A stretch of DNA of 55,381 bases from Actinomycetes bacterium (GTDB lineage: Bacteria; Actinomycetota; Acidimicrobiia; Acidimicrobiales; Microtrichaceae), in assembly GCA_023392475.1 (NCBI GenBank), contig JAEVZA010000481.1, positions 1 to 55,381 on the forward strand, given 5' to 3'. Below the pieces are notes generated by a model. That model was not told the DNA's origin. It worked only from the letters and a program-made list of their open reading frames with translations, and did not search any database. The translations under genes and the position numbers were made by a program. Each line of letters starts with the position of its first letter. Position 1 is the first letter of the stretch. This document shows positions 24,864 through 32,925 of this stretch, one piece after another.

Positions 24864-25516
24864 GACGGTGTCCCGACGGCCGGCACCGGAGGTGGCGACG
24901 GATCCTCCGGCAGGTCGGGGCGGAAGGTGCGCAGGAACGCGGCACGCAGCTCGCCCGCGTCGTCCCCTTGGTGGCCGCGCACGAAGCCGGCGAGGCGGCG
25001 CGCCCGGTGCACGGCACCGTCGATCTCGGCCGCGGTCCGGTGTGGGGTGTTCACGTACTGCAGCCCGATCGGGATGGCGTTGCCGAGGAGGTACGCGGTG
25101 GCCTCGGGGACGTAGCGCTCGGCGCCGGGGTCGGGGGGTGCGCCGTCGCACGAGGCGACGACCAGGCCCAGGCGCTCGCCCCCTCGCCGGAGGACGTCGG
25201 CGACCCAGTCGTACTCGCTGCCGTCGAGGTCCGCGGACAGGACGAGCACGGCACGGCGCAGCACCTTCCGGCGCCGCGCCACCACCCCGTCGACGACCTG
25301 CAGCCGTGCGAAGTGCGTGCCCGGGACCGCGAACGGACTTCCCTTCCCAGATGCGAGCGCCCGGATGAGCCGGCTGACGGCGGCCGGGTCCACGTGCTCG
25401 CGGAGCGGACTCACCGTGGTCAGGCTCGTGACCCCGGTGCGCGTGGACGTCGATCGCCCCTCGCCGGGATCGAGGTGGACGGTGAGGCCACCCGCGCTCG
25501 AACCCGCCTCCGTCAC
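24860..25516 (-). CDS. DyP-operon protein, ferredoxin-like module (unknown)
   Basis: 218 residues from GTG 25516 (GTGA overlap with the gene before). I do not recognise a named family. The middle part, THFARLQVVDG then AVLVLSADLDGSEYDWVADV and GLVVASCDG, looks like a beta-alpha-beta ferredoxin-like module and resembles the segment SFIHVAHWSL ... ALYFESNFDGSMSDYVDVFL of the preceding gene's product. The C-terminus is Pro-rich. Its stop also overlaps the peroxidase start. The fixed 4-bp overlaps on both sides imply translational coupling and a shared complex or pathway. Confidence 0.72.
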   Translation of the reverse strand: MTEAGSSAGGLTVHLDPGEGRSTSTRTGVTSLTTVSPLREHVDPAAVSRLIRALASGKGSPFAVPGTHFARLQVVDGVVARRRKVLRRAVLVLSADLDGSEYDWVADVLRRGGERLGLVVASCDGAPPDPGAERYVPEATAYLLGNAIPIGLQYVNTPHRTAAEIDGAVHRARRLAGFVRGHQGDDAGELRAAFLRTFRPDLPEDPSPPPVPAVGTPS

Positions 25517-26052
25517 AGCCACGGTCCCACCTCCGCCAGCAGGTCCCGGAACCCGGACGCGAACTCGTCCTCGGTCATGCTCGGCGCCGCCGCGATCAGC
25601 GGGCCCAGTCGGTCGTCGACCTCGACCGCCGCAGCGACGTCGGTGGTCGTCGCCTCCTGGTAGCCGCAGTAGTAGTGCTCGATCTCGTTCGCGTGCGCCA
25701 GGCTCCACTCCTGGTACCGGTCGCTCGGGTGCAGCCCCGGGTAGCCGATGCCACCCGCCCACACGGAGCGCATGCGCCACGGCACGGCCTCGAGGAAGAC
25801 GTCGACGTAGTCCGACATGGAGCCGTCGAAGTTGCTCTCGAAGTACAGCGCAGTGCCGCCGAGCGAGCTCCCGCCGAGCCGCTTCACCAGCGACCAGTGC
25901 GCAACGTGGATGAACGACTGGCGCTCGAGCGGAGCCGTGACGAACCTCGTCCGCTTCGCCACGGCGAAAAGGAGCCGGCACCAGATCGACCAGCCGCGCC
26001 GCAGCGGGATCACGAGCGTGGTCGCGGTCGATCGACCAGCGGTGTTCGCCAT
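25513..26052 (-). CDS. DyP-operon first gene, unknown function
   Basis: 179 residues from ATG 26052, with GAGG upstream on the minus strand. It opens with a basic, partly hydrophobic segment (TLVIPLRRGWSIWCRLLFAVAK), then SFIHVAHWSLVKRL and ALYFESNFDGSMSDYVDVFLEAVPWRMRSVW, and later RYQEWSLAHANEIEHYYCGY. The FESNFDGS..DY pattern is conserved-looking and also occurs, in altered form, in the next gene. No function assigned. First gene of the operon; divergent from an MpaB-like oxygenase gene 76 bp away. Confidence 0.72.
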   Translation of the reverse strand: MANTAGRSTATTLVIPLRRGWSIWCRLLFAVAKRTRFVTAPLERQSFIHVAHWSLVKRLGGSSLGGTALYFESNFDGSMSDYVDVFLEAVPWRMRSVWAGGIGYPGLHPSDRYQEWSLAHANEIEHYYCGYQEATTTDVAAAVEVDDRLGPLIAAAPSMTEDEFASGFRDLLAEVGPWL

Positions 26053-26128
26053 CGCCACTCCTCTCCCTCGGCCCGGCAATCGCTGACCGTTAGTCTGTCA
26101 GGCTCCGGGGCGCGGAGGGAGCGTGATC

Positions 26129-27340
26129 ATGCAGATCACCGACGACGATCTCGACCGGTGGAGCCGCGAGGGGGACCCCGCGGCCGACGACCTGATCCGC
26201 GCGGAGGTCGACCGCGCCGACGAGATCACGGCCCGCACGGTGATTCGGGACGTCGCACGGCACCTGCACGTCCCCGAAGAGCGCTCCCCCGCCATGTCCG
26301 CATACCTCGGCGCTGCCGAGCCGCCGTCGATCCGGGTCGACCACGACAAGCTGGACCTCGGTGCCCGCTTCTTCGCGGACCACGCGCTGGAGGTGGGCTC
26401 CGCGCTGTTCTGCGGCTCGCTCCCCGAGGGCTACGCCTCGCCCCGCGGCGCCCGCGTCCTGATGCTCACGGGGCGCCTCGCTCGTGAGCCGGTGCGCCGG
26501 ATCATGGAGACGGCGCAGATGGTCCTGCACGTCACGAGCCCGGGCGGGCTCACGACCGGCACCGGGTTCGGCTACCAGGACGCCCGGAGGGTGCGGCTGA
26601 TGCACGCCGCGATCCGGCACTACATCACGGAGGATCCCGAGGTCGCGCGCGACGACGACCCCCTCGCCGCGTGCGAGGGGTGGGTCGGTTCCTGGGGCCT
26701 CCCCCTCAACCAGGCCGATCTGCTCGGCGGCCTGCTGACGTTCACCGTCACGGTGTTCGACGCGCTGCAGGCGCTCGGGATCCAGCCGTCGGAGGACGAG
26801 CTCGACGCGTACCTGCACCTGTGGTGCGTCGTGACGTCGATCATGGGGCTGCACCCCGACCTGGTCCCCGCGAACCCGTCGGAGGCGCAGCTCGCAGCGA
26901 AGCGCATCCGGGACCGCGAGCAACGTCCGAGCGACGACGGGAAGGCGCTCACGGCCGCGCTCGTGGAGGCCCTCCAGGCGGAGGTGCCCGGTCCGCTCAA
27001 GGGCTTCGTGCCGGCGATGGTGCAGCTGTATGTGGGGGACGCCGTCGCAGCCGATCTCGGCGTCGACGCGTCGCCCCTGTTCACCGGCCCCATGCGGTGG
27101 ATGAGCAGCCGGCTGCACGCCGACGAGCTCCGAGACAACCGGTACACGCGGACGCTGGTCCGCGAGATCGGGGCCATGGCGGTCCGCGGCTTCATGAACG
27201 CGAACCGCTCGGGCGAGCGCCCCGCGTTCGACATCCCGAAGGAGCTCCGATCCACCTTCGGTCGCGGCCCGGCCGGCTTCCACCTTCCGACGCCGGGCTC
27301 GATGTTCGCTCGCATCGGCCCCGGCCGTTCCCGCAGCTGA
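26129..27340 (+). CDS. MpaB/Lcp-like oxygenase family protein (DUF2236)
   Basis: 403 residues from ATG 26129 (GGAGGG 10 nt upstream); the GTG six bases earlier is only 4 nt from the ribosome site. An alpha-helical protein of the MpaB/rubber-oxygenase catalytic family: VRRIMETAQMVLHVTSPGGL, RRVRLMHAAIRHYI (His as candidate haem ligand), a middle section with LNQADLLGGLLTFTVTVFDALQALGI and LHLWCVVTSIMGL. Known members are haem-b oxygenases or are uncharacterised. It is divergent from the DyP operon; sharing a 76-bp promoter region with another putative haem enzyme suggests common regulation. Confidence 0.82.
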   Translation: MQITDDDLDRWSREGDPAADDLIRAEVDRADEITARTVIRDVARHLHVPEERSPAMSAYLGAAEPPSIRVDHDKLDLGARFFADHALEVGSALFCGSLPEGYASPRGARVLMLTGRLAREPVRRIMETAQMVLHVTSPGGLTTGTGFGYQDARRVRLMHAAIRHYITEDPEVARDDDPLAACEGWVGSWGLPLNQADLLGGLLTFTVTVFDALQALGIQPSEDELDAYLHLWCVVTSIMGLHPDLVPANPSEAQLAAKRIRDREQRPSDDGKALTAALVEALQAEVPGPLKGFVPAMVQLYVGDAVAADLGVDASPLFTGPMRWMSSRLHADELRDNRYTRTLVREIGAMAVRGFMNANRSGERPAFDIPKELRSTFGRGPAGFHLPTPGSMFARIGPGRSRS

Positions 27341-27344
27341 CAGA

Positions 27345-28331
27345 GTGCCGTCCATGGACCAGGTCACGTTCCCCGGTTGCCCGACACCCACCGCGCCGCT
27401 CGGCGTGGGGACCTGGGCGTGGGGCGACCGACGGACCTGGGGCATGGGGACCTACGACACGTCCACGACCGAGTCGACGATCGCCGACGCCTTCCGCACG
27501 TCGATCGACGCGGGCGTCACGCTGTTCGACACCGCCGAGGTCTACGGCAAGGGCGAGAGCGAGCGCATCCTCGGCCGACTGCTCGCCGTCGACCCGTCGA
27601 GCCGCGACCGGTTGGTCGTCGCCACCAAGTTCTGGCCGGCGCCCTGGAAGCTGAACGTCGGCGTCGCGCTGCGCGCCTCGCTCGTCGCGTCGCTGCGGCG
27701 GCTCGACCTCGACCACGTCGACCTCTACCAGGTGCACGGTCCGATCAGCCTGCGGTCGGCCTCGGCCATGGCCGACGCGCTCGCCGCCGTCGTGCGGGAG
27801 GGCCTGACCCGCGCCGTCGGCGTGTCGAACTACTCCGTGAAGGAGACGACCGCGATCCACCGGGAGCTCGACCGGCGCGGCGTGCCGCTCGCGTCCAACC
27901 AGATCGAGTACTCGCTCCTGCGTCGCCGACCGGAGACGACCGGGCTGCTCGAGCGGTGCCGGTCGCTCGGCGTCGTGCCGATCGCGTACTCGCCGATCGG
28001 CCAGGGCCGCCTCACGGGCAAGTACTCGGCGGACAACCCGCCGCCGGGCGGCCGCAACTTCTCGGCGCACCCGATGGAGGAGGTCGATCGGGTCGTGGCG
28101 GTGCTGCGCGAGGTCGGTGACGGCCACGAGCGCACCCCGAGCCAAGTCGCCCTCCGGTGGATCATCGACAAGGGCGTGGTCCCCATCCCGGGGGCGAAGA
28201 ACTCGAAGCAGGCCGCCGACAACGCCGCGGCGCTGACCTTCTCCCTCGAGCCGGCCGAGGTCGAGGCGCTCGACCGCGTCGCCCTCACGGGCACGAACTC
28301 GCTGGGCAACCGCTTCTGGCAGCACGGCTGA
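27345..28331 (+). CDS. Aldo/keto reductase
   Basis: 328 residues from GTG 27345 (or ATG 27354, MDQVTFPGCP). TIM-barrel NADPH oxidoreductase: GVGTWAWGDR, the active-site quartet Asp/Tyr in FDTAEVYGKGESE, Lys in VVATKFW and His in LYQVHGP, and the cofactor segment IPGAKNSKQAADN near the end. Only 4 bp after the oxygenase stop, so the two are almost surely co-transcribed. Substrate unknown; it could process carbonyl products of the oxygenase (inference). Confidence 0.92.
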   Translation: MPSMDQVTFPGCPTPTAPLGVGTWAWGDRRTWGMGTYDTSTTESTIADAFRTSIDAGVTLFDTAEVYGKGESERILGRLLAVDPSSRDRLVVATKFWPAPWKLNVGVALRASLVASLRRLDLDHVDLYQVHGPISLRSASAMADALAAVVREGLTRAVGVSNYSVKETTAIHRELDRRGVPLASNQIEYSLLRRRPETTGLLERCRSLGVVPIAYSPIGQGRLTGKYSADNPPPGGRNFSAHPMEEVDRVVAVLREVGDGHERTPSQVALRWIIDKGVVPIPGAKNSKQAADNAAALTFSLEPAEVEALDRVALTGTNSLGNRFWQHG

Positions 28332-28370
28332 CGCTCAGCGCCGCCATCGCCACCGCCACCGCGCCCGCAC

Positions 28371-28422
28371 CGCTCCGTGATGCGCCACCGGGGTGGACGA
28401 CCCCGAGGTGCACCACAGAGCG
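28371..28422. repeat. Intergenic palindrome A2
   Basis: GCTCCGTGATGCGCCACC then GGGGT pairs with ACCCCGAGGTGCACCACAGAGC across a short loop (GGACG). It is located between the convergent aldo/keto reductase and hemerythrin genes, 40 bp after the former's stop. Family consensus with A1, A3 and A4. Confidence 0.8.
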
Positions 28423-28446
28423 GCATCCGCGGCCCACGCTCGAGGC

Positions 28447-29172
28447 TCACCCGAAGGCGGCGCCGGTCATCCGGGCGTAGCGGCGGCGCGTCAGCCGGTA
28501 CAGCACCCGTAGGGGCATCGGCGCCGAGGCCATGAGCGTCTCGCGCTCGCCGCCCGGCTGCATGGCCTCGACCATGAACGGCACCGTGAACACCTGGGTG
28601 CGCAGCGGCGCCGACTTCATCGCCGCCTGCTCGAGCTCCTCGTACTCCTCGGCGCCGAAGTGGCGGACGAACAGCGGCAGGATGTCCGCGTCCTCGTAGG
28701 CCAGGTGCGCGACGAGGATGTCCCGCAGCTCGGTGGTGGCCGCGACCGCCTCCGCCCGGAGCGCACGATCGTCCTTCGCCGCGGCGAGCGCGGTCAGCGC
28801 CGCGTCGGTTCGGTCCATGGCGGCGACGACGAGCTCGTGCTCGTGGTGCAGCCGCGGCTCGTGCTCGGCCATGACGGGCACCCGGTCGTGCAGCGCCGGG
28901 AAGAACTCGTCGTCCTCCAGGTGGTGGTGCAGGTGCAGCTCCTCCTGGTAGCCGCGGTACCAGGCGGCGACGGCGTCGATCCGCCGCCAGTCGCCCTCCA
29001 CCTCGCACCGGCGGACCGCCGTCGCGATGCGCTCGGCGCCGGAGCCCAAGGCCCGGTGGATCAGGTAGTACATGCTCAGGTCGGCGGGCGCGGTTCCGGG
29101 GTCGGACGCCCGTCCGTCCGTCGTCGTGGTGGAGTCGGTGGCGGTGGGGCCGGTGGTGGTGTGCGTGGTCAT
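28447..29172 (-). CDS. Hemerythrin-domain protein
   Basis: 241 residues from ATG 29172. A Thr-rich N-terminal tail of about 30 residues is followed by a four-helix hemerythrin-like domain: LIHRALGSG, YQEELHLHHHLEDDEFFPAL, EPRLHHEHELVVAAMD and LVAHLAYEDADILPLF, which supply the His/Glu/Asp ligands for a di-iron site. Oxygen or nitric-oxide sensing is usual for such proteins (inference). After the domain, a short hydrophobic-basic C-terminal tail. It lies directly downstream of a BTAD regulator gene, behind three 11-bp-spaced direct repeats. Confidence 0.88.
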   Translation of the reverse strand: MTTHTTTGPTATDSTTTTDGRASDPGTAPADLSMYYLIHRALGSGAERIATAVRRCEVEGDWRRIDAVAAWYRGYQEELHLHHHLEDDEFFPALHDRVPVMAEHEPRLHHEHELVVAAMDRTDAALTALAAAKDDRALRAEAVAATTELRDILVAHLAYEDADILPLFVRHFGAEEYEELEQAAMKSAPLRTQVFTVPFMVEAMQPGGERETLMASAPMPLRVLYRLTRRRYARMTGAAFG

Positions 29173-29195
29173 GGACCCACCATCGGGGCCGCCGC

Positions 29196-29223
29196 TGGCA
29201 ACCCGGTTGCAGGACGCTTGCAG
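29196..29223 (-). promoter_or_regulatory. Candidate BTAD/SARP operator: 11-bp spaced direct repeats
   Basis: On the plus strand TTGCAG occurs at 29207-29212 and 29218-29223, exactly 11 bp apart start to start, with a weaker third copy TGGCAA at 29196-29201 in the same register. Heptamers GTTGCAG and CTTGCAG separated by 4 bp fit the direct-repeat geometry used by SARP/OmpR-type winged helices. It is located 24-51 bp before the hemerythrin ATG. GCAACC-C-GGTTGC (29198-29210) is also a perfect inverted repeat. Confidence 0.4.
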
Positions 29224-29227
29224 CGGA

Positions 29228-32200
29228 TCAGGCGTCGTCCTGCAGGCGGCCCGACACCGCCTCGATCCGCTCCAGGACGGGCCGGAGCGAGGACCGCTCC
29301 GCTGCCCGACGGGCCTCGTCCAGGTCCCGCTCGGCCGAGCTCCGGTCGCCCAGCGCCAGGTGGGCCTCCGCCCGGGCGACCAGCCCGCGGGTCCACCAGG
29401 CCACGAGTCCCATCCCCCGCTCCAGCTCCAGCCCGCGGTCGAACGAGGCGAGCGCTCGCTCCGGCTCGCCGAGCGAGAGGTGCAGTCGCCCCAGCGCCTG
29501 GTCGACCGAGCTGGACATGAGGTTGGTGCCGGCCACCGGCATGGCGCCGGCGTGAGGTCCGAGGAGGTCGAGCAGCGCTCGTGCCGCGTCCTTGTCGCCG
29601 AGCTGCGCGACCGCGAGGCCGAGCAGCGTCGTCGCCGCCAGCCACAGCCAGTCGTCCCGCAGCGGCGGGACGCGCACCGGATCACCCAGGACCAGCCGGG
29701 CGCCGTCGGGTTCGCCGATCTCGAGCAGCGCCCACCCGCTCAACCCCCCGAACGAGTCCGCGTAGTCACCGAGGTCGAGGTCCTCGGTGCCGGCGAACGC
29801 CTCCTCCCGCTGTCCGGAGTCGATGCGGGCGAGGAACACGTAGCCGAGGTAGATGACCCCCGCGCTCCAGCGACGGGTGCGCCGGTACTGCTCGTAGGTC
29901 TCGAGCCCGAGCCGCAACGACTCCTCGTCGCGTCCCTGCGCGCCGAGCAGACCGGTCTCGAACCACCCGAGCTGGTTGACCGGCGTCGACGACCCGGCCG
30001 CCTGGGCCAGCGATCGGAGGCGCGGCAGCTCGGGCTCCGGGTCGTCGCCGTGCTCGCAGCGGGTGACCACGTCGGTGAAGCGGGCGAGGAACTCGAGCGA
30101 CGGCTCGAGCCGGTGCTCCTCGACGAGGGTGCGCATCTCCGCGGCGACCGCCGCCCGTTCGGCCGACCGGTCGGCCCGCCAGCACGCCTGCGCGCGGTTG
30201 TTGAGCACGCGCACCAGGGTCGCCGGATCGCCGACCCGGCGGGCCATGGCCACGGCCTCGGCGGAGACGGCGTCGCACCGCGCCGCGTCCCGGTAGTACA
30301 CGAACATCGCCAGCGCGCCGAGGAGGAGCGCTCGCACGGTCGAGTCCTCGTCGGGCAGCCGATCGAGCACCCGCTCGACCACGGCGGACTCCACCAGGTT
30401 GTCGGCCCCGTAGTCGCCCGACTGCCACGGCGACGGCTCGTTGAGGAGCGTCGCCGCCGCCGCCATCGCGGGGACGTCGCCGAGCTCCTCGGCCGCGGCG
30501 ATCGCCTCCGCGAACGCCGAGATCGCACCGGCCGCGTCGTCGGAGGACCGACGCGCCACGCCGAGCCGGACGAGCGCCTCGTGCCGGGCGCGGACGTCGG
30601 TCGGGCGCGCCAGCTCGAGCGCCCGCAGCGTCACCGCGAGGTGCTGCGCGGCGTCCTCGTGCGCGCCGATCTGCTCGCTGCGCTCGGCCGCTCGGGACGA
30701 CGCCGTGACCGCCAGCTCCGCCGTCCCCGCGAGCGCGCCGGCGAGGGCGTGGTGCTCGATCTCGGCCAGGTGCTCGTCGACCGCGCCACCGCGCAGCGAC
30801 TCGATCGCCAGGGCCGCGGCGGCGTGGGCGCGGGTCCGCCGCCCGGCCGACAGCTCGGCCACGAGCGCGTCGGCGACGAGCGCGTGCGAGAAGCGGAAGC
30901 GGCCGACGGCGTCGGGGTCCTCCTGCACGATGCCGGCATCGATCGCCGGGTCGAGGTCGTCGAGCACGTCGACGGGCCCCCGGTTCGACACCGCGGCCAC
31001 GACGTCCGCGGCGAACGTCCGCCCGACGACGGCGGCGAGCGGCAGCAGCTGCTGGGTGCTCGCGGGCAGGCGGCTGACGCGCCGTCGGATGACGTCGGCG
31101 ACGGCGTCGGGGACGCCCGGTGGCGTCGTTGCGACGCCCGCGGAGCCGGCCGACGCGCCCTCGGCGTCGAGCAGGGCGATCAGCTCCTGCACGAAGAACG
31201 GGTTGCCGCCGGAGCGGTCGTGCACGAACCGGGCGCGCCGCCGGCCGGCGTCCGGATCGAGCGGGTCGGGCGCGTGGGACGCGACGTCGATCCACGCGTC
31301 CACGTCGTCGAGGCGCAACCCCGTCAGCGAGAGGCGGACCGCGCCGGGCTGGCGGGCCAGCTCGCCGAGGCACTCGACCAGCGCGGCCGGTGAGCCGGCG
31401 TCGGGCGGGCGGATGGTGACGGCCAGCAGCACCGGCACGTGGCGCAGCTCGGCGGCGATCCGCTCGACGACGCGCAGCGTGCTGGGATCCGCCCACTGGA
31501 GGTCGTCGATCACGGCCACGAACGGGCGCCCGCGCCGGGTGATGGCCCGGACGGCCTCCACGTGCGCGTCCACCGCGCCCTCCGCCTCGGGGTGCCCGGT
31601 GGAGATCGGCTCGACGGCGCCCTGGTCGAACAGCGACAGCCCGAGCTGCTCGATGGGGCGCAGCGGCTCGGTCGCCGCGCTCTCGGGGCAGCCCGCCCAG
31701 GCCACGGCGACGCCGTCCGCCCTCGCCCGCGCCGCGAGCTCCTCGACGAGGCGGGTCTTGCCGATGCCCGGCTCGCCGCTGACCACGGCGACCCGGCCCG
31801 ACCCGCCGACCGCGTCGCCGAGCGCGGCGACGAGTGCCGCGAGCTGCTCGTCGCGCCCGACGAAGGGCAGCGTGCGCGTGGGCTCGGCAGAGGTCCCGTC
31901 GCCCTCGACGTGCTCGCCGGCGGCCGGGTTCGTCGCGGCGCCCTGCTCGGGGATCGTGGGGTCGGCGTCCGTGCCGCCGTCCGGGGCCGGCGGGAGGTCG
32001 AGCGACGGAGCGCGGCCGAGGATCTCGGACTCGAGCCGCAGGAGCTCGGGACCGGGATCGAGCCCGACCCGGTCCACCAGCACGGCACGGGCCCGGCCGA
32101 TGGCCCGCAGCGCCTCGGACTGCTGCCCGGAGCGGTAGCGGGCGAGGGCCAGCTGCGCCCAGCGGCGCTCACGGAGCGGCTCGGCCTCGGCCGCCGCCTC

Positions 32201-32755
32201 GAGCTCGCCGAGCAGCTCGGCGTGGCGCCCGAGGTCCAGCAGCAGCTGCGCCCGCTCCTCGACCGCAGCGTGCGCGAGGTCCTCGAGTTGGAGCCGGATC
32301 CCGGTGGCGAACCGCTCGTGGGGGAACTCGGGGAGGACGGGGCCCCAGAGGTCGAGCGCCCGGTCGTAGGCATCGACCGCGTCCGTCGTGCGGTGCTCCG
32401 CCACGGCACGTCGCGCCTCGTCGACCGCGGCGCGGAAGCGGTCGGCGTCGACCGCGCCGTCGGGGACCTCCAGCGCGTAGCCGCCGCGGCGCGTGACGAT
32501 CACGGTCGGATCCGTGCCGGCGGCGCGTCCGGGCTCGAGGGCGCGGCGGAGCCGCGAGACGTAGGCCTGCAGCGTCCCCTCGGCGCGGGCCGGCGGGGCG
32601 TCGTCCCAGACCAGGTCGATCAGCCGGTCCACGCCGATCGTGGCGCCCCGGTCGACCACCAGCGCGGCGAACACCGCACGCTGCTTCGGCCCGCCCAGCT
32701 CCGCGGCCCGCCCGTCCACGAGGGCGCCGAGCTCGCCGAGGATGGTGATCTGCAC
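29228..32755 (-). CDS. BTAD (SARP/AfsR-like) regulator with ATPase and TPR domains
   Basis: 1175 residues, GTG start preceded by GGAGG. Residues 1-95 are an OmpR-type winged helix (MQITILGELGALVDGRAAEL ... GTLQAYVSRLRRALEP ... RRGGYALEV). About 100-245 is the bacterial transcriptional activation domain. A Pro/Asp-rich linker leads to a STAND ATPase with Walker A GEPGIGKTR (about 326) and Walker B FVAVIDDLQWAD (about 412). About 680-1175 is TPR-type helical repeat. AfsR-like proteins of this size switch on target genes when ATP- or ligand-bound. The neighbour gene for a hemerythrin protein and the direct repeats before it are the likely target. Confidence 0.93.
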   Translation of the reverse strand: MQITILGELGALVDGRAAELGGPKQRAVFAALVVDRGATIGVDRLIDLVWDDAPPARAEGTLQAYVSRLRRALEPGRAAGTDPTVIVTRRGGYALEVPDGAVDADRFRAAVDEARRAVAEHRTTDAVDAYDRALDLWGPVLPEFPHERFATGIRLQLEDLAHAAVEERAQLLLDLGRHAELLGELEAAAEAEPLRERRWAQLALARYRSGQQSEALRAIGRARAVLVDRVGLDPGPELLRLESEILGRAPSLDLPPAPDGGTDADPTIPEQGAATNPAAGEHVEGDGTSAEPTRTLPFVGRDEQLAALVAALGDAVGGSGRVAVVSGEPGIGKTRLVEELAARARADGVAVAWAGCPESAATEPLRPIEQLGLSLFDQGAVEPISTGHPEAEGAVDAHVEAVRAITRRGRPFVAVIDDLQWADPSTLRVVERIAAELRHVPVLLAVTIRPPDAGSPAALVECLGELARQPGAVRLSLTGLRLDDVDAWIDVASHAPDPLDPDAGRRRARFVHDRSGGNPFFVQELIALLDAEGASAGSAGVATTPPGVPDAVADVIRRRVSRLPASTQQLLPLAAVVGRTFAADVVAAVSNRGPVDVLDDLDPAIDAGIVQEDPDAVGRFRFSHALVADALVAELSAGRRTRAHAAAALAIESLRGGAVDEHLAEIEHHALAGALAGTAELAVTASSRAAERSEQIGAHEDAAQHLAVTLRALELARPTDVRARHEALVRLGVARRSSDDAAGAISAFAEAIAAAEELGDVPAMAAAATLLNEPSPWQSGDYGADNLVESAVVERVLDRLPDEDSTVRALLLGALAMFVYYRDAARCDAVSAEAVAMARRVGDPATLVRVLNNRAQACWRADRSAERAAVAAEMRTLVEEHRLEPSLEFLARFTDVVTRCEHGDDPEPELPRLRSLAQAAGSSTPVNQLGWFETGLLGAQGRDEESLRLGLETYEQYRRTRRWSAGVIYLGYVFLARIDSGQREEAFAGTEDLDLGDYADSFGGLSGWALLEIGEPDGARLVLGDPVRVPPLRDDWLWLAATTLLGLAVAQLGDKDAARALLDLLGPHAGAMPVAGTNLMSSSVDQALGRLHLSLGEPERALASFDRGLELERGMGLVAWWTRGLVARAEAHLALGDRSSAERDLDEARRAAERSSLRPVLERIEAVSGRLQDDA

Positions 32756-32854
32756 CGACGTCGCCTCCGTCCGTCCCCGACCGCGTGGTCGACCCGTTGG
32801 GAGTCAGAAGGATGCCAGGTGCGCCGACGACGGGCCGACGTCCGCCCGCCGCCC

Positions 32855-32905
32855 GCTCTGTGGTGCGGCGCGGGGGCGAACGACCCCGTGGTGCATCACG
32901 GAGCG
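32855..32905. repeat. Intergenic palindrome A3
   Basis: GCTCTGTGGTGCGGCGCGGG (left) and CGACCCCGTGGTGCATCACG (right) frame a hairpin. Unlike the other copies it is in a divergent promoter region, ending 20 bp before the DUF3048 start codon, so a pure terminator role does not fit. Confidence 0.8.
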
Positions 32906-32925
32906 TGCGGTCGCGGGGGACCAAC

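Noticed and set aside
21048..25115. A 1355-codon open frame on the plus strand overlapping the cyclase-ATPase and DyP genes
   Set aside because: It is an Arg/Pro/Ala-rich shadow produced by high GC, has no domains, and crosses well-supported genes on both strands.
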